From the NCBI GenBank assembly GCA_963082875.1, contig OY720097.1, forward strand, positions 3,968,001-4,032,000: 64,000 nt of DNA, given 5' to 3'. This DNA comes from Corella eumyota. Lineage: Eukaryota > Chordata > Ascidiacea > Phlebobranchia > Corellidae. Every line of letters begins with the position of its first letter. Position 1 is the stretch's first letter. Shown here piece after piece: positions 25,857-37,200 of the stretch. Made by a program: the position numbers and the translations under genes. Below the pieces are notes generated by a model, which saw nothing but the letters and a program-made list of their open reading frames with translations, was not told the origin of the DNA and searched no databases.

Positions 25857-26990
25857 TTACGTTTTATTAAAATTTACGCACTGACCAGTTTTGTTTGCAG
25901 AAGTTGTAGTTCCTATTAACACAGGATGATATACACCAGAGCCAACCCTATTATGGAGTGCTTGGCCACCCAATGCGGTTGATCCATCACTGGACACATA
26001 CAACTGAAGGTTATCTCCATCGCAGTTGCTACTGTTTTGTGTAAAGTCTTGTGTAGCCATTAATTTGCTGACAACATCATCTGCACTTACCCTTGTTTCA
26101 CCCATCCTACTTGATTCTAAATTTAGGTTGTGGGGGTGAGGTGGGGGGGGTCTCGGTGGAGGCATTTGTTTTGAAGGAGTTTGTGATGGTCTGGCAGGAG
26201 ATTTAAGGAGACTATTTGAACTCAATGCTGAATCGTGCTCGGCATTGTGGTCAAATGAACCACTTGCTTGACTTATATTACTTGGCGTTCTAGAATGTTG
26301 AGAGCTATAGTCAGAATGTTTTGATTGTTGACTTGTGGAGCTCGCATTTCGGGAATGTCCTGGTTTAAATCCATCGGGGACATCTGCTCTTCTTCTTGAC
26401 ATCGGTGACTTGCGAGTTAAACTTCCAAACCCGCTGCTGCCACTGTCTAATCTATTTGGACCAATGCTTTGGGATTGAGTGCTGTCTGGAAGTTGAAGAG
26501 CAACATCACGCACGGCTGGGATTTTAAAACAAGGATCGCCGGAGAGAAGTTGCATGCCAACAACTATCTTTAAAATTGAATTGTCTAAACGGTTTTTGTC
26601 TTCATAACCTTCCAGCAAGCAGTGTCTCGACGTTTGACCGGACCCAGCAAATTCCGCCAGGTTCAAATCAACAAAACCGACTTTTGAAGCACTTCTACCA
26701 CCCCTTACTTCCTTTCTAACAGATATCCTAGCAACACAAGGATCTAGTATACCAGTGCTAGGGTCTGCAGACATTTTACATGAAAACTGAAATCGTGATC
26801 GCCAGCAAACAGAATGTTCTTTGACGTTTTCTCGACTTGTACTCTCGACGTAAGTTCCACCAGTTTTAAGCCGTAGCTTGCAGTACAAAACACCAGTTAC
26901 AAAAGGAACCTCGTTGAGTTCGTCGACCATTAAGGTCACTTGAAACTTGAATCTTTTTTTCGTCATTACTAAAGGCTTCAAAAAGCTCAT
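25857..26990 (-). CDS. FAM102: FAM102/EEIG1-family protein with N-terminal C2 (NT-C2) domain
   Basis: This is a complete 377-residue coding exon. The NT-C2 domain covers roughly residues 8-155: KKRFKFQVTLMVDELNEVPF, then LYCKLRL, CKMSADPSTGILDPC, FVDLNLAEFAGSG and the LLSGDPCFKIP end block, all matching FAM102A/B. A long Ser-rich linker with HSRNASSTSQQSKHS repeats the vertebrate HSRNSSYASQQSK pattern. A polyproline stretch follows, and the C-terminal block LYVSSDGSTALGG leads to GSGVYHPVLI, as in vertebrates. FAM102 proteins bind membranes or scaffolds, and EEIG1 acts in osteoclast signalling; the role here is inferred only by family. An acceptor (TTTTTTCAG near 27016) just upstream shows a 5' UTR intron. 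The stop codon overlaps an ATG (TAATG), and splice signals continue downstream. Confidence 0.93.
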   Translation of the reverse strand: MSFLKPLVMTKKRFKFQVTLMVDELNEVPFVTGVLYCKLRLKTGGTYVESTSRENVKEHSVCWRSRFQFSCKMSADPSTGILDPCVARISVRKEVRGGRSASKVGFVDLNLAEFAGSGQTSRHCLLEGYEDKNRLDNSILKIVVGMQLLSGDPCFKIPAVRDVALQLPDSTQSQSIGPNRLDSGSSGFGSLTRKSPMSRRRADVPDGFKPGHSRNASSTSQQSKHSDYSSQHSRTPSNISQASGSFDHNAEHDSALSSNSLLKSPARPSQTPSKQMPPPRPPPPHPHNLNLESSRMGETRVSADDVVSKLMATQDFTQNSSNCDGDNLQLYVSSDGSTALGGQALHNRVGSGVYHPVLIGTTTSANKTGQCVNFNKT

Positions 26991-27830
26991 ATCAACAAAC
27001 TTTTTATTTTACCACCTGAAAAAAGTTAAATGTAATTTAATGGCAGATGGCAGATAGGGCAGTAGGGATTAAAACTTATAAATTCTGAGCAATTTTAAAG
27101 CTTTTTAACAATTTATACATAAGACAAACGAACAGGTTTTATTTATTTTAAAATTTTCTTATTTTTACATGCATGGTTTTTTTGCAATCGGACAATAGTT
27201 CAATAACACAACGAATTTTAATTAACAATTATGCCTATATTTAATTGTTTTTTAATGATCATTAGTTAAAACCGCATAAAACGTACGTTTTTTATTGTTT
27301 TTTTTTAATTTTTATATTTAATTTAAAAAACCTTGACTTTTTAAAAGCTAATAGTCAGATAGTCATTATTTAAAAATAAATAACTTAATAAACCAGACTC
27401 GATATTTTTTGAAGCTGTCTGACTAAACCAAACTAATAAACCTTAAATTAAACATTTTGATTCAATTTAGAGCTGGCGACTGGTACCGATTAAGTTGTAA
27501 ACATACTGACATATGAATGAAGTTATGCGCTAATCTTTGTTAAGTCGCCACAAATTTATTTACAGCTCAACTTACGGGAAAAAATGTGAAGTATAGGCGA
27601 GCAATGGTGCATAACTACCTTGTGACAAATATTAAACGCGCTTTCGACGGTGCCAAAACGCTTATCCTCAATTGCAATATAATTTTATGAATATAATAGA
27701 GTGGTAAAGTGTACTAGAATGTATTAATTTATTTATTCTAACAATTTTATAAAAGGACACCCTTAAGACAAATTTAGTTTGATAACTTTTATTGTGTTAT
27801 CTTAGTAAATTGGAAATTTGTCGTAAAACC
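26991..27830. other. Intergenic upstream of FAM102
   Basis: AT-rich 840 bp holding the FAM102 5' intron boundary near 27016 and presumably its promoter. The last 8 bp (27823-27830, GTAAAACC) are the left target duplication of the adjacent transposon. Confidence 0.5.
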
Positions 27831-28381
27831 CATAGGTGGGCACAGTTAAACGAAAAAGAAACTTCGTTAAATGGTTATTCGTTACACATAACAGTAACTT
27901 CGCTAACGTTTTTTCGTTAAATTAAACCAAGTGTAACGGAAGTTATCGTTAAACGTTAACGTTAAAATTTAATTAAAACAAACAAAGAAATTACCTTTTT
28001 TATAAAAAAAGATTTAAAAAAAATAGTTTTTTTCTTAATCGATGTTTTAACTAGACGAAAAAGGTTTAGAAGAAGTTTTTAAAACGGGCTTAGACCTAAT
28101 GCCCAAATAACAGTGGCCGGATAGTAATTACTTACATCGTTTAAAAATTGCGACGATTAAACCAGATAAACGGCGATTTTAAACATATATATTCCTTATA
28201 TTACCATGGATTTACTTGTAAAATATTGAGTTAACGGGCTTAATTTAACGGAAGCACAATTTAACGAAAGTTAACAGGTCCGATAACGATTTTTAAAATT
28301 AACTTAAAAGTTAAATTTTGACAAAAAAATTAACTTCGTTATTTAACGTTTAACGCATTAACGATTTGGTGCCCACCTTTG
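27831..28381. mobile_element. hAT-type non-autonomous transposon (MITE), 551 bp
   Basis: The element starts CATAGGTGGGCAC and ends with the inverted copy GTGCCCACCTTTG, giving 13-bp terminal inverted repeats with one mismatch. It is flanked on both sides by the identical 8-mer GTAAAACC (27823-27830 and 28382-28389). An 8-bp target duplication and a GGTGGGCA terminus are typical of the hAT superfamily. There is no transposase frame inside, so it is a deletion derivative or MITE. Both subterminal regions are crowded with TTAACG and CGTTAA motifs in either orientation, likely transposase-binding or hairpin-forming repeats. The perfect target duplication suggests a fairly recent insertion. Confidence 0.85.
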
Positions 28382-28389
28382 GTAAAACC

Positions 28390-29688
28390 CTTAGTAAATC
28401 ATGAAATATTTTCTTGTTACAAGAATTTTTTGTTACAAAAATTAAATGATACTTCTGGCAAAAGCAATAAATAAACATTTCTTATAAAAAAATATTTTAT
28501 TTGAACTCAATAGCCCCTAATAAAACTTCCCTCACATGATTGTGTTAACTTCCAATATATTGGTGCAATGTTAGAAAACTTTGGTTGTTTTTAGTATTCA
28601 TTTATTGTAAGATTTTGGCAATGAAGTCCTGTAAGCCTAAATATTTTATTTTACGATGATTGTTAAAAAGTGTTCATAAAACATGGAGAGTCTTGTAAAA
28701 ACATCTATTCAAGGTAATTCAGGTTTATAAATGTCAATTAAAAAAAATTCAATAATTATTTTATTCCTAATAAACAATTGAAATATGTAACAAACAGGAT
28801 TGTCTTTAAATGTAGGAATTACCACATAACGTGATGATACTCCAATATTTCAAATGACACGCAGTATTATCATAAGCTTCTGAATATACAAAGATAAAAC
28901 CATTAGACTAGTGATTGTACAAATAGGAATTTCAATTGAGCCTTAAATGCGGTATTTGCTTGAATTAGGATATTGATTAGCGATTTTAAGAAAATATTTG
29001 CAGAGGGTGATTTGATTCGACTTAACCTTAAATGATATTTATAAATAAATAAATGTTTAGGTTTAAAGGCAGGTTATAAGAGAAAAATGATATGCAAAAT
29101 CAATAAACTTGAAAAGTGATTAATAGTCTATAATAAGACTAAAATGTTTCATCAATATTTTTCAGTTGTTTATTAATTTGTTATCGCAATATACACATTT
29201 TTAATAAAACCGTAAAGAAAATAATATAACACAATTGATTTATATGCTTTTTATTTTTTTTTGTTGTCAATAAAACAGATATAACCAACACCAAAAAAAT
29301 TCTCCCTACAAATAATGTCAAAATACAACACAATGTAGACTTAAACGTGTAGTCGTGTAAACATTCAAATGTTCGTTTTTACGTGAGTTCGTATACAATA
29401 TTAAACTATTGATTCAAGAAATATGACGCAAAACGTCATGTGCAATATAATGCGCTATTTTTTACTCCAACGTTCAAATTGCTAATGACGCATACACAGT
29501 ACGTGTGGACCATTGATAGACTGCTCCGAATCTAGAGATAAGTTTTCAATGAATCTAAATCGATTATATTACGGAAGGTATGTTAACCAGATGCCTGGGT
29601 TTGTTTAGGCCAGGGCACAAGCCAATATAATACCAAGATTATTGCCACGTAGAAGTATATCCACGGAATATTACTAGGTACAACAAAT
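28390..29688. other. Intergenic upstream of tryptophan hydroxylase
   Basis: 1.3 kb of AT-rich sequence that probably includes the promoter. TGACG-type half sites occur near 29420-29490 (ATATGACGCAAAACGTCATG and AATGACGC), resembling CREB/ATF sites; this is suggestive only. Confidence 0.4.
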
Positions 29689-32600
29689 ATGACTACGGGG
29701 CTGGAGGAAAGGCCGAAGTTTATTCACGTCTCTTCGTTGGACGATGTTTTTACTGAAAAAGCAAAATCAAATCAAGTAACAAAAGTTAGTATAAAATTTC
29801 GAAACTTTTTTTCCTTACTTTTTAAATTAAACTAGTTTAGCTGTAAATTAAATTGTTAACTTGATAAAATAACTATTTTAGATTTGCCAAGAAAACGAAT
29901 ACACTCTTCTTGTCAAGTTAGATAATAACAACAATTCAATTTTTACACAGATTCTTCAAATACTAGAGGTTTATAATTTTTTATATACCACTAATACAAA
30001 ATCAATATAGATTTCGAATTCCTAGTAATAACAAACGTTTTGAAAATGTTTTCAACCAACGATCAATAATTTAACAACATAATCTAGTATATTAGAAATC
30101 TAACTATTTTTTGGAAAACTTTTGTTATATTTGATAGAACAACAATATAAATGTTTTGCTTATGAAATCAATCTGTGACAACTTAACAACCGAAATTCAA
30201 ACTACATGTGAGTCTATAAAAAAGTTAAATGGCGTCATCAACCAAATCAAACTTGAATTTAAAGTCGAAATAACCATAGTGAAGGAAGATGAAAAAGCAA
30301 TAGGTAATTACTAAAATTAATCATTTTGTTGGCCCCTTGCTTAACTATTAATATATAAAACAGGTTATTCTTTGTATTAATGTCACATTTTTGCCTTTTT
30401 AAAAAAAAAACTTAAAATAGTATTTTAATCAGTAGTATCATAATGAGTAACCCATTTAAATCTATGCAATTTGTATACAAGAGTTATGAAAGAGTTATGT
30501 ATATTAGACATTGGTAAATAAAAAAGAATTTAGTAATCGATATTAATATATATATATTTATGTAAAAGTTTATATTTTAGAAAAAAATTTGGAACAACAT
30601 GTTCAAGACAAAAAAGTTTGGTTTCCGAGGAAGATTGAGGACTTAGATATGTGTGGGAAGAACGTACTAATGTATGGAAGCGAATTGGACGCAAATCATC
30701 CGGTAACTTAATTTTACATAAAATCATAAATATTTAATTTGGGGTATAATCAATTTAAGTTTAATTTTCTCAAACAAGCGTTGGTATATTTTTTGTACTT
30801 TATTTAGAGCTTTAAAGACGAAGCGTATAGGAAAAGGAGACAACAGTTTAATGAAATAGCTCTTAACTACAAATTGTAAGAAGCCAAAAGATTAACCTTG
30901 TAATTTTTCTTACCAAAAAAATAAAGTTTTTTTAAAACTTTAAAGTTTTAAAAAGTTTTTTAATTATTTCTAGTGGCAATCCAATCCCATGCATTAAGTA
31001 TACAGAAGAAGAAATAGTCACGTGGTAAGCATATACAATATTATACAAAAATAACAAATGAATAATGGGTTAATCCGGAGCCTTTAAAGTGCCAGCCTTA
31101 GTTTACGTTGTAACATTACTTTTGTACATGCCTTGCATAACTTACAAGACAATCTTCCAAGTACGATCTCTCATATAATCACATAAAGAAACTGGTTGCA
31201 AAATCAATCAACTCGATATATAAACACCTTAAACTTCAATAAAAGTAGATAAATAAAATTCTATATGCATTACCGTTACATTTTCTTTTTTCTTATTCAG
31301 GGGTAAAGTTTATGAAAAACTAAATCAAGTTTACAAAACCCACGCATGCGCACAACACATCGAAAACATGAAACTACTTGAGATGCATTGTGGGTATTCT
31401 GAAGACAACGTTCCTCAGGTAAAAAAAAGGAACAAAAATTCTCATTAAAATAAATAATATCTATTAAAACAATATAGCCCAATATACCCTTTTATAATTT
31501 TTACAGCTTGAGACCGTATCCCAGTTTTTACTCAAAACTACCGGATTTCGCTTAAGACCGGTGGCCGGGTTTTTAAGTCCACGCGAATTTTTAGCAGGCT
31601 TGGCATTTCGTGTTTTCAACTGTACCCAATATATCAGGTTATTATTACAATATAAACAATTTTAAAATTTAATAAGATAATTATCACAATACTACATTTA
31701 GTGATATAACGAAAAGTATAACCAATTTGTCTAACGAAAAGCCTATAGGCCTACCATTTATTTTAGACCATTAAACAAAAATTTTGAAAATATTAATATT
31801 TGTATGATTTAGGATGCAAAGCTTCAAATGGTAAAAGCTGATTACCAAGATTTGGGTTAAAATAATAATGTAGAGCACTGCATAAATTAAACCATTCGTT
31901 CAAAAGTATAGAAGTTATTTTCCTTTAAAATACTCATATTGTCATTTCCAGTAAACCAAAGTTCATACATTATTTCACATATATCGGTTCAAGTCGAACT
32001 TTTAACAACATTTTTTTTACAACAAGGTTTTAACAACAAGGTTAACAACATTTTTTAACAGACATGGAAAAGATCCTTTTTACACTCCTGAACCCGACGT
32101 TTGCCACGAATTGTTGGGACATATTGGGTTGCTTGCCGATCAGGAATTCGCAGATTTCAGTCAAGAAATTGGCCTTGCTTCGTTGGGCGTTTCAGAAGAA
32201 GAAATATCAAAGTTAGCTGCAGTAAGTGCAAGTACTCACATTTTAAATGGCCCAATAATAAATGCAAAAGAAATAAACCATTCTAAAATCTTTGATATCG
32301 ATTGTAACATTATTTATTGTATATACTTACTTTTGATGTAAAAAAATAAATCCTATTTTAAAGGGTAATTTTTGCCGCCTTTTAGTAGTGTAAAATAAGC
32401 ACTTGTATTTAAAAGAGTTTTTGCTACAATATACAATGCTGACAATTTATTATTTAGTGCTACTTGTACACGGTTGAGTTTGGTCTATGTATGGAAAACG
32501 GAGAAATCCGAGCATATGGTGCTGGTTTATTGTCATCAAAAGCCGAACTTGAGGTTAGTTTGAACATAGTAATATGCTTTTATATCTTTAATAACCATAT

Positions 32601-33013
32601 TACAACCTTTGGTGCGTTAGTTAATTGGGTATGTACTTTATGTAGAAAGTTATGGTTTTGTTTTTTTCAGCATGCCCTAAGTAGCCCAGAAAAAATTAAA
32701 GATTTTGAACCTGAAGTTGCTTGCAGTCAAGAATTTTATGTAACCACTTTTCAACCTGTTTATTTCTTGTCACAAACTATTGGAATTGCCCAAGAAAAAA
32801 TGAGGTGGGCTAAATAACACAAAATAGGGCTTTTGAAAAAGATTTTCTGTCTCTAACTTTAATATAAAATAAAAATAAATGTATTTTAAATAAAAATAAA
32901 ACTACTAAATTTAAATACCTTTCTATTGCAGGGAATTTGTAAAAACTTTAAAAAGACCGTTTGCCGTGAAATTTAACAAGAAAATGCAATCAATGGAAAT
33001 TCATGATTTTTAA
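29689..33013 (+). CDS. TPH: Tryptophan 5-hydroxylase (aromatic amino acid hydroxylase)
   Basis: The enzyme uses tetrahydrobiopterin, O2 and iron to make 5-hydroxytryptophan, the rate-limiting step to serotonin. Exons: 29689-29784, 29882-29968, 30138-30303, 30581-30702, 30808-30875, 30974-31024, 31301-31418, 31507-31637, 32062-32221, 32458-32553, 32671-32804 and 32932-33013, giving 436 residues. The N-terminal ACT-like regulatory region is weakly conserved. The catalytic core starts at [10 protein letters not shown]. The TPH-specific blocks [13 protein letters not shown] and DPFYTPEPD favour TPH over tyrosine or phenylalanine hydroxylase. Iron ligands are His295, His300 (CHELLGH) and Glu340 (VEFGLC), with the family spacing. 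The protein ends 16 residues after KRPF, so the C-terminal tetramerisation helix is absent. Exon 1 could end instead at 29775. AATAAA follows within 30 bp. Confidence 0.94.
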
Positions 33014-34266
33014 TCCGTAGCTTCTATTTAAAAATGTAAATAAAATAGTGTATTAGCTTATATTATACTTAGCCAATACAAATTTATATTTAAGTTCCTT
33101 ATGTGTTATGTAGAACATAATCTATCTTTGTTGCTAGAGTGACATGCAAATCATTTATATTAGTTCTTTAAATTACAAAGCGACTATGCTTTTAACATGT
33201 ATTTTACCTTTATTGTTACTATGTCATAGTAATAAAGCATTAAGTGATTCTAATCTAATATATTTTTATTATTTATTATTAGTCAAACAATGCACATAAA
33301 TCACACTTACCAATCGTTTGTAGACTGTCCTCATACGGTTGACATTATAATCTCTTGTTAGCTTTATTATTGATTGTTGTAAATGTTCTGTTGTTTGTTG
33401 TCATTTAAATTTCAATAAAGGGTCAGTTGTTGCAATAACAAAATGACTTTTCTAAATACAATATTATTTCGATTAGCCAGTTTATCTAATAACATTGCCC
33501 AAATTTTCCTTAAAAGGCACTCACAATATATATTCCTTAACAGCTTGTTTTTTTTATAATATTAACTGCCTCGTGTTCTAGATACTAAGAAAAGTGTGTT
33601 TTTGTTAAAAACACTTGCAGTTGCCTATGGAATAATGTGCCGTTTTGGTTGATTAGTTTACGCGCCTTTTGTCAAGTCAACGTTTAGGCTAAAATGTTTA
33701 AAATAAAAAGTAACCTTTTTAATGAGTTCAAGCTGTTATCCATTAAATAAAAACAATGTTATCAAAATTGTTAACATCCATGTACAGTTTATAGGCCTAC
33801 ATCACGTTATAACAATTTTGTTTATATTAGTCATCTAGTAATACCTTTAATTATGTTTACGTTAAATTTCCGCTTAGTTGTTTTTGCGGTAAGAAGAAAA
33901 AAAGTTGAACTTTATAATATGCAAATTTTAATAGGTTTAACCACCTGGGCATTCTTCCATATATGCTTAGGTAACCATTTTTAGACTTTATAAACTTCAG
34001 GCAAAAACACGAGTCGCAAAAAATTTAAGTTTTCAGTTTTAAAGGAAATAAATTTATTTTACACTAGAATCATTAGGCAGCTAAATATTACAGATAACTT
34101 TAAACTATTCAAGCACATGCTCTGTGAAGTTAAAACACCCAAAACAGCATTACATAAAGATAACCATGAACAGTATAGAAATTAGCACAGATTAAGTAAG
34201 CAAAAGCTAGTCCGCGCCCTAGCTATAAACTTTGTTCTGAGAGGGATAGGCTATGTCTTCAATGCG
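33014..34266. other. Convergent intergenic between TPH and the scaffold gene
   Basis: 1.25 kb holding the 3' UTRs of two genes that end towards each other. AATAAA signals for TPH occur just after 33035 and again near 33414. No further gene is seen. Confidence 0.5.
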
Positions 34267-37200
34267 TCAGTAGGCTACGTCATCGTACAGTGTGTGGTCC
34301 AGTTCAGCGTACGTATATTCAGTGTACTGTAACTCCTTAGCCGGTATAGACGTTAGGTATATTGAACTGTTGTTATTACTATTTGTATACCCGTCGTCTA
34401 TGCCGGAGTATATACACTCATCCATAGCCTCAAAGTTTTCTTGGGCTGCGGTTTGATTATTTTGAGTATCCATGGCCATCATGTAAGTTAGACTTTCGTC
34501 TAACTCTTCTTGTTTCGGTTTGCGTTTAAGTTTTGTTTTAAATGCCGACATTCCGATCAGACCTTTTTTTTTCTTTTTGGTAAGGTGTTTCGGGCTGTAG
34601 GCTTCTCTCTGCCTAGCAATTCACAAAGACCAACATAATGCATTATAAACACTGCTGCACATAGATAGTACATACGTTAAATAGACTTTACTTACGCGCT
34701 ATCTTCACTGCAGGTACTAAAATTGGATTCACTTGAAATGTCTGGAATGGCTTGATACGTTTCATCTGTTAAGTACATTACGACAAAATTTAAAAAAAAC
34801 AAAACTTTTAATGTAGATTTTACAATTAAAATGTACAGAAATTCTTAATCTATCGTTAAGCTGGCATGTTACCAGATTTTAATCAAGGGCTCCATTCGGT
34901 CGAACGCAAACATAAACAAAAATGTGTTTAAAAAATACGGTGATAAAATCTTGTTTATGTTAAAATTTACATTATGTTACCTTGTAAACTTTCCAGATTG
35001 ACGTTAATCTCCATAGATTTATTTTTATCCTGAATACAAAAAGACAAATTATGTAAGATAGTGTTTGGCCCTGACAAGGTTTACCATGACATAAATAACG
35101 GCGAAGCGCTTGTGAATGTTGTTACACTACCTTTATTAATGGTGGTTTAAACTGAATAGGAGTTATGTTGGATTTAGATCTTTGCAGTGATGTTATCTTC
35201 TTTTCAGCTTCTTGCCTAAACAAACACTTAAATTAATTAACAGTTCATAAGCACACGAAAATAAACAACCTTCTATTATCAACCTCACCGTGATACTTCC
35301 TGTCTTAATTTAGCTGCTTGTATGTTTATCATAGAAGGGGGAGGGGGCCTTGAGGGTGGGGGTGACCTGATGGAGGGGCTTGGCGGAGGGGGTGATCTAA
35401 TTAAGGGGCTGGTGGGTTGAGGTGATCTAATCGAAGGGCTCCTCGCTAAACAAAACATAAAAAAACAATATTACATTTTAAGTTAAAGAACACCATGTAT
35501 AATGCATTAGTCAAATACCTAATGTATTATCAAACATAAGTGCTTTAAATTAAGGATATATTTGTTAATGCCAATGGTAGTGCTGTATTTAACAAATTTA
35601 ATATTTAAAACTTACGTTTCTCTGTCACTGGAGGTTTCGGCGGCTCCACAGTTGGCCTAGGTGGCGGTGGAACGTTGGGCCGAGGTCGTGTTTTAACTTT
35701 CGGTGATCGAGGCATTGTATTCGATATACCAGGTGAATTTGGAGCAATATTTTCGGCAGGTTTTCGATCCAGCGTCACTGAATTGCCTTGCATAGATGGA
35801 CTTAAGGGCTTCCGTAATCTTTCGTTCTGTATATTTGTTAGTAAGGGTTTTGGTAATCGTGGAAAAGCCTTCACTTTACTTTGAGCATCTTCTGTATTTT
35901 CTTGATCTATCGAGGAATAAATATTAGGATCCGCAACATTGTCTTCCTTATTTTCAATGTCAATTGATTCTGGCTTCGGCATTTCGGAGTTTGCTGAATT
36001 CGAAAGTTTCGCAGCTTGAAGTTTATGCAAACTGTAAGCACCACGAACTGGCCTATCCTTCTTTTGTGTTGTTGCTTGTAGAGGTGTTTGGTTCTGTACT
36101 ACAACTTCTTGAAGGTTATCTTTATTTAGATCTTTAAATGTTGCTACTTGTGGTAATTTAAAAGGCTGTGGTTTAGTGCCAATTGGAGGTTTAAATGGCA
36201 GAGGCGGGGATTTGTTAATTTCAGATGGGGATTTAGTGGACTGAACTCCATGACCAGTTAGGGCATTCTTGCTACGAATAATCGGTGGTGGTCGACTCTG
36301 AGTTTTACTTTGTGTTTTAGTTGACTTGTTCTCTAGTTTTTGATTTGTAGTTGCAGGTGGCCTTTGTATTTCTTTTGCAGGAGATTGATTCTTTTCTGAC
36401 TCAGCCTCCATTTGTCTCTTTTTAATTATTTCCGCTATTGGGTGAACTTTTTTAGGGCTTGACTCGATGGAGATTTTTTCTCTTTGGCTGTTCGGTCGTA
36501 ATGGAGGTTTTCTTATATCCATTGGGGGTTTAATGGGAGGGTTTGAATACTTACCTTGTGGCAACTTTGGTTGGCTATTACTGGGTTTCAAACCATTGGT
36601 CAATTGCCTTAAAGAAATGTCTTGTGTAGTCGACATTTTACGCGTTGGACTGCTGGAAGCAGAACTAGATGTCGATTCTGGTTCGGATATTTTTAAATAT
36701 GGCGACGGCGGCCTATAAAAATGTACAAACAAGATATAGTCATGCCAAAAAGTAAATACTAACTACAACTATAACCTAAGCCTACATAAGTGCCAACTTA
36801 TGAAATCTTATAAGCTATTTAAGAAACCACCTGTACGGTAACTTGGGTATATAAGTTTCGTCAGATTTGGGCAACAAAGGCGGTGGTTTCTCAACAACTA
36901 CAGGTACAACAGTCGGTGGTAATGGAGGTGCATCCATTGGTATTGAAGACACCCGATTCACATTTTGATGTTCCGGAGTTAAGTTATTACATGAGTCTGT
37001 AAATTTACCGGGTGGTGGTGGTAATGGTCGGTTTCCTGCAAGGAAAATATTGGTTGGTAAATAGGCAATATAGATTTTAACAATTGTTTAAGTATAAACT
37101 AATTGAGTAGATATGACACACACCAATACAGCTGATTACAAACCACGTTTACTAATGTGCAGATAATGTATAAATCATCCTTAAAATACTGTTATCCTCG

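Noticed and set aside
29689-33013. Tyrosine or phenylalanine hydroxylase
   Set aside because: The blocks [13 protein letters not shown] and DPFYTPEPD match the tryptophan hydroxylase pattern better than either alternative.
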